A DNA stretch of 64,000 bases from Epiperipatus broadwayi (lineage: Eukaryota > Onychophora > Udeonychophora > Euonychophora > Peripatidae): NCBI GenBank assembly GCA_028023455.1, contig JAQFVV010012446.1:6511501-6575500 (forward strand), given 5' to 3'. Positions 59,101-62,100 of this stretch are shown piece after piece (the stretch's first letter is position 1; each line of letters opens with the position of its first letter). The notes beneath the pieces are model-generated. The model saw only the letters and a program-made list of their open reading frames with translations, was not told where the DNA came from and did not search any database. A program made the translations under genes and the position numbers.

Positions 59101-62100
59101 GACTAATTAAAATAATCATTTCCATAACATTAATTAACCTGTTTTCCAAATCCAAAGATATATTTAAAGATATAAATTTATCTCCAAATCTTTTTAAAAT
59201 TTAGTTTTAAAATACTTTTTCTTTAATAAAGTTTTATTTTAATAATTTTTCTCCTCTGTGCGATTTATATATATACGAGTTTAAGGTAGAATTTATTTTC
59301 AATTTTTAACGTCGTCCGTGCTCGTTACACTATATGTGTGCATGTATACATATATATAATATTTTTGAAATACAAGCATAACTCATATATTTGGAATTTA
59401 AATATATTCTAGGGGATTTGAACACAGACTTTTAAGCTTACTTTAGCTATCCACTCTATCTCATACAACCAATACACATGACTACACGCATATGAAAAAG
59501 ATATATGATCTCCAATATACATAGTTTGGGCGGAACCAGATCGTCTTCTCCCACACATGTATATAGTTAGTGCTTGGTTTATATTAAGATAGAACATCTT
59601 CAAACTTTACTGGTTAGGCTTCAATCTATTCCTTCTTCCAACTCATCAAATTTTCAATGGTATGAATGGCTGAAGAGTTGGAGGGAGAAGTAGATTGAAG
59701 CCTGACCATTAAAGTTTGAAGATTTGCTATCTTAATATAAACCGAGCACTGGTTATATATATGTGTGGGAGATGATTGGACCAACTGATGAGTGCTGGTT
59801 GTATGTATAATCTTCATTTATATTTTTCACATGTATGTGGTCATGTGTGTCGGTCATATGAGATAGAGTGGATAGCTGAAGAGATCTTGAAAGTCTGTGT
59901 TCAAATTACCTACATTATATATATATTGAAACATATGAATAAAGACATCAGATAAAGATAAATAATCCCCAAGATGTACATTTCATGCCAAATGTTGATC
60001 TATGTGTCCATATGATGTCTTTATTTATTCAGTATTTATCAACATCAATTTATTTTACTTTGATTTACAAATGTCAGATTTTTTGCATTCAGGAACTTCA
60101 GTGCAAACCAACTCAGATAAATATATTAATGATTCTTATTAATCATTTTTTAAACTAGAGATTAATCCTAGACCAGATTATCTGATGTGGTTTGGGTCAA
60201 AGTTGTGAGCCCAGAAAATTTGATACTTGTAAATCAAGGTATGGTCTGGTTTAATAGATTGTGAACCTGAGCGAATATCTGGGCTATTTAGATAGAAAAT
60301 TGTTTGTACCTTTTAATTTGAGAGTCTTTATTTAGACAGTCCTAATTAGATTATGATTGTCTATTTAAAGGAAGTCTTACACTTTGATTTTTCTAGCAAG
60401 TTCAATTGTATCTTTATTAAAAATTAAAATTTGCTTTGTTTTTTTCTTTTTATTCCTTTTCTGTCTTTAATTTGTAGATTTTATGTTCTTAAAATTAACA
60501 TTATTAAATTAAATACATGCATTAGTATTTTTTTTTAAAAAAGAGATTAAAAATTTTAACGTCTGTACAATAATGATTATTGATTTTTAAAAAGTTAATA
60601 AATTTGAAAGAAATTTAATATCTAAAATCCATATTTTTTTGTTATTATTATATTTAGGCCCAAGGAGAAATGGATTGGGTTTATTTTGAAGAAAGTTATA
60701 AAAGGACTTTAGCTAGTACATGTTATATAATCAATTTATATCCCACGGTGACATTTCATAATCTTCTGCCAAGGACCATCAATTTATTTTTACCGGTAAG
60801 TGACAAAAAAATATTTTACTATTTTTTTTTTTTTAAATAACATTTTCATCTCCCCCTCCCCCCTCCTAATCTTGTATTTTCATTGTTTCTGGGGAAAATT
60901 TTTAAAAAATTACACTGAAAATTTCTGGTTTTTAATAGCCAAATATAATGTAGTGGATTTGTGTGATCTTGATATCGGTATAGATATTGCTATACTACGG
61001 AAACTAAACTCAGATTATCAGCATCGTAATATACAGCATAATATTTTGTCTTACACTTCTTTTTTGATGTGAACAGAAAAGATTCATTTATAGTAATTAA
61101 TGATTTCTAAATAAAAAAGAAGAGTTATTTACAATTTTTATATGCATGAGGAAAGGGTGGGGGGTAATTTTTAAACATTGATTTGTTGAACAAAATAAAG
61201 CTTTATACAACGGGATTTGCATTTAACTATTTATATAAAATTGAAAACGCCAATGCTTTGCTTTAAAATATGATTGGGCAGTTATTGAAGAATACATACA
61301 AAATCTAGAGAATTGTTCAAATGTGTACAGTATATTTCTTAGAATGTCCTTTTTGTATATTAGGAACATAGGTCATAATACAATTGACCTCTTGTTAGCA
61401 AAGTAAGGAAAGTTTGGTTGGATGGGTGGAAGGAATTAACAAGTAGTAGTAGAAAATAAAATATATATTTTTTGATTTTCTTTCCAATAAAATATCAAAT
61501 TTGATTGGGTTAGATTTCCGTGCAGTTATGATTATGAAAGTGCTTTTATTAAAATCTTCGAATAAAAAATTGTTTGTTAAAATAAAAATATTGCATTTGT
61601 TGTTTTGTTTGTGTGTTTATTTAAATAAGCGTTTTGAGGGTATATTAAACAATATGATCAGTTAAGACGTCAATCATGAATAATATAGAATGGTTTAAAA
61701 AGAGAGGTACCGATTAAAGAGGCATCTTCAGAAAACTAGTAGTTACAATCCTGTGAAAGTTTTTCCGAAGATATCTAAAAGACCAAGGAGCTGAAAAGTA
61801 GTAGAGGTAATGCAGAATTTATATAATTTTTGTAAACCTGAAGATTAATTAATTGTCTTTAAAAGATATTGGATGTATATGTACATTATATATTTTAATT
61901 GTGGTTAAGCATTATATTCAGCTAATAAAGATGTATAACTTGATTTTTCCCGATTGACTCATTATTTATATATCTCTGGTTTGGTTAGTTCAATGATCTA
62001 CATAGGATACACTGATAATCAATGAGAAAATTATATCCTGTTATTGCAGTAAATGAATCTTTAATGAAAATACTGTAAAGGGGTTGTCAAGATTCAGTTT

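Larger units (their letters stand above)
52001..59329 (-). mobile_element. Gypsy-like LTR element in reverse, two dissimilar LTRs, gag-only interior
   Basis: Outer ends are TGTAACGG (52001) and CTCGTTACA (to 59329), flanked by CTAT on both sides (51997-52000 and 59330-59333), a possible 4-bp target duplication. Reading on the - strand: 5' LTR (59329-57262), a primer-binding site starting TGGCGACCA at 57259, a minisatellite leader, gag-like ORFs, then a purine-rich GGGAGGGGGGTA tract next to the 3' LTR (54719-52001). No protease, RT or integrase is seen, so it is non-autonomous. The two LTRs share only scattered blocks, so a chimera or a nested pair is possible. Confidence 0.65.
51681..60657. 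other. Intron 14, GC-AG, hosts an LTR element
   Basis: 8,977 bp beginning GCAAGT and ending TTTAG. It holds the LTR element at 52001-59329 and foldback B copy 2 (59409-59913). 59.91-60.66 kb is AT-rich; a patch near 60195-60240 (GGGTCAAAGTTGTGAGCCCAG) resembles one at 45668-45715. Confidence 0.85.
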
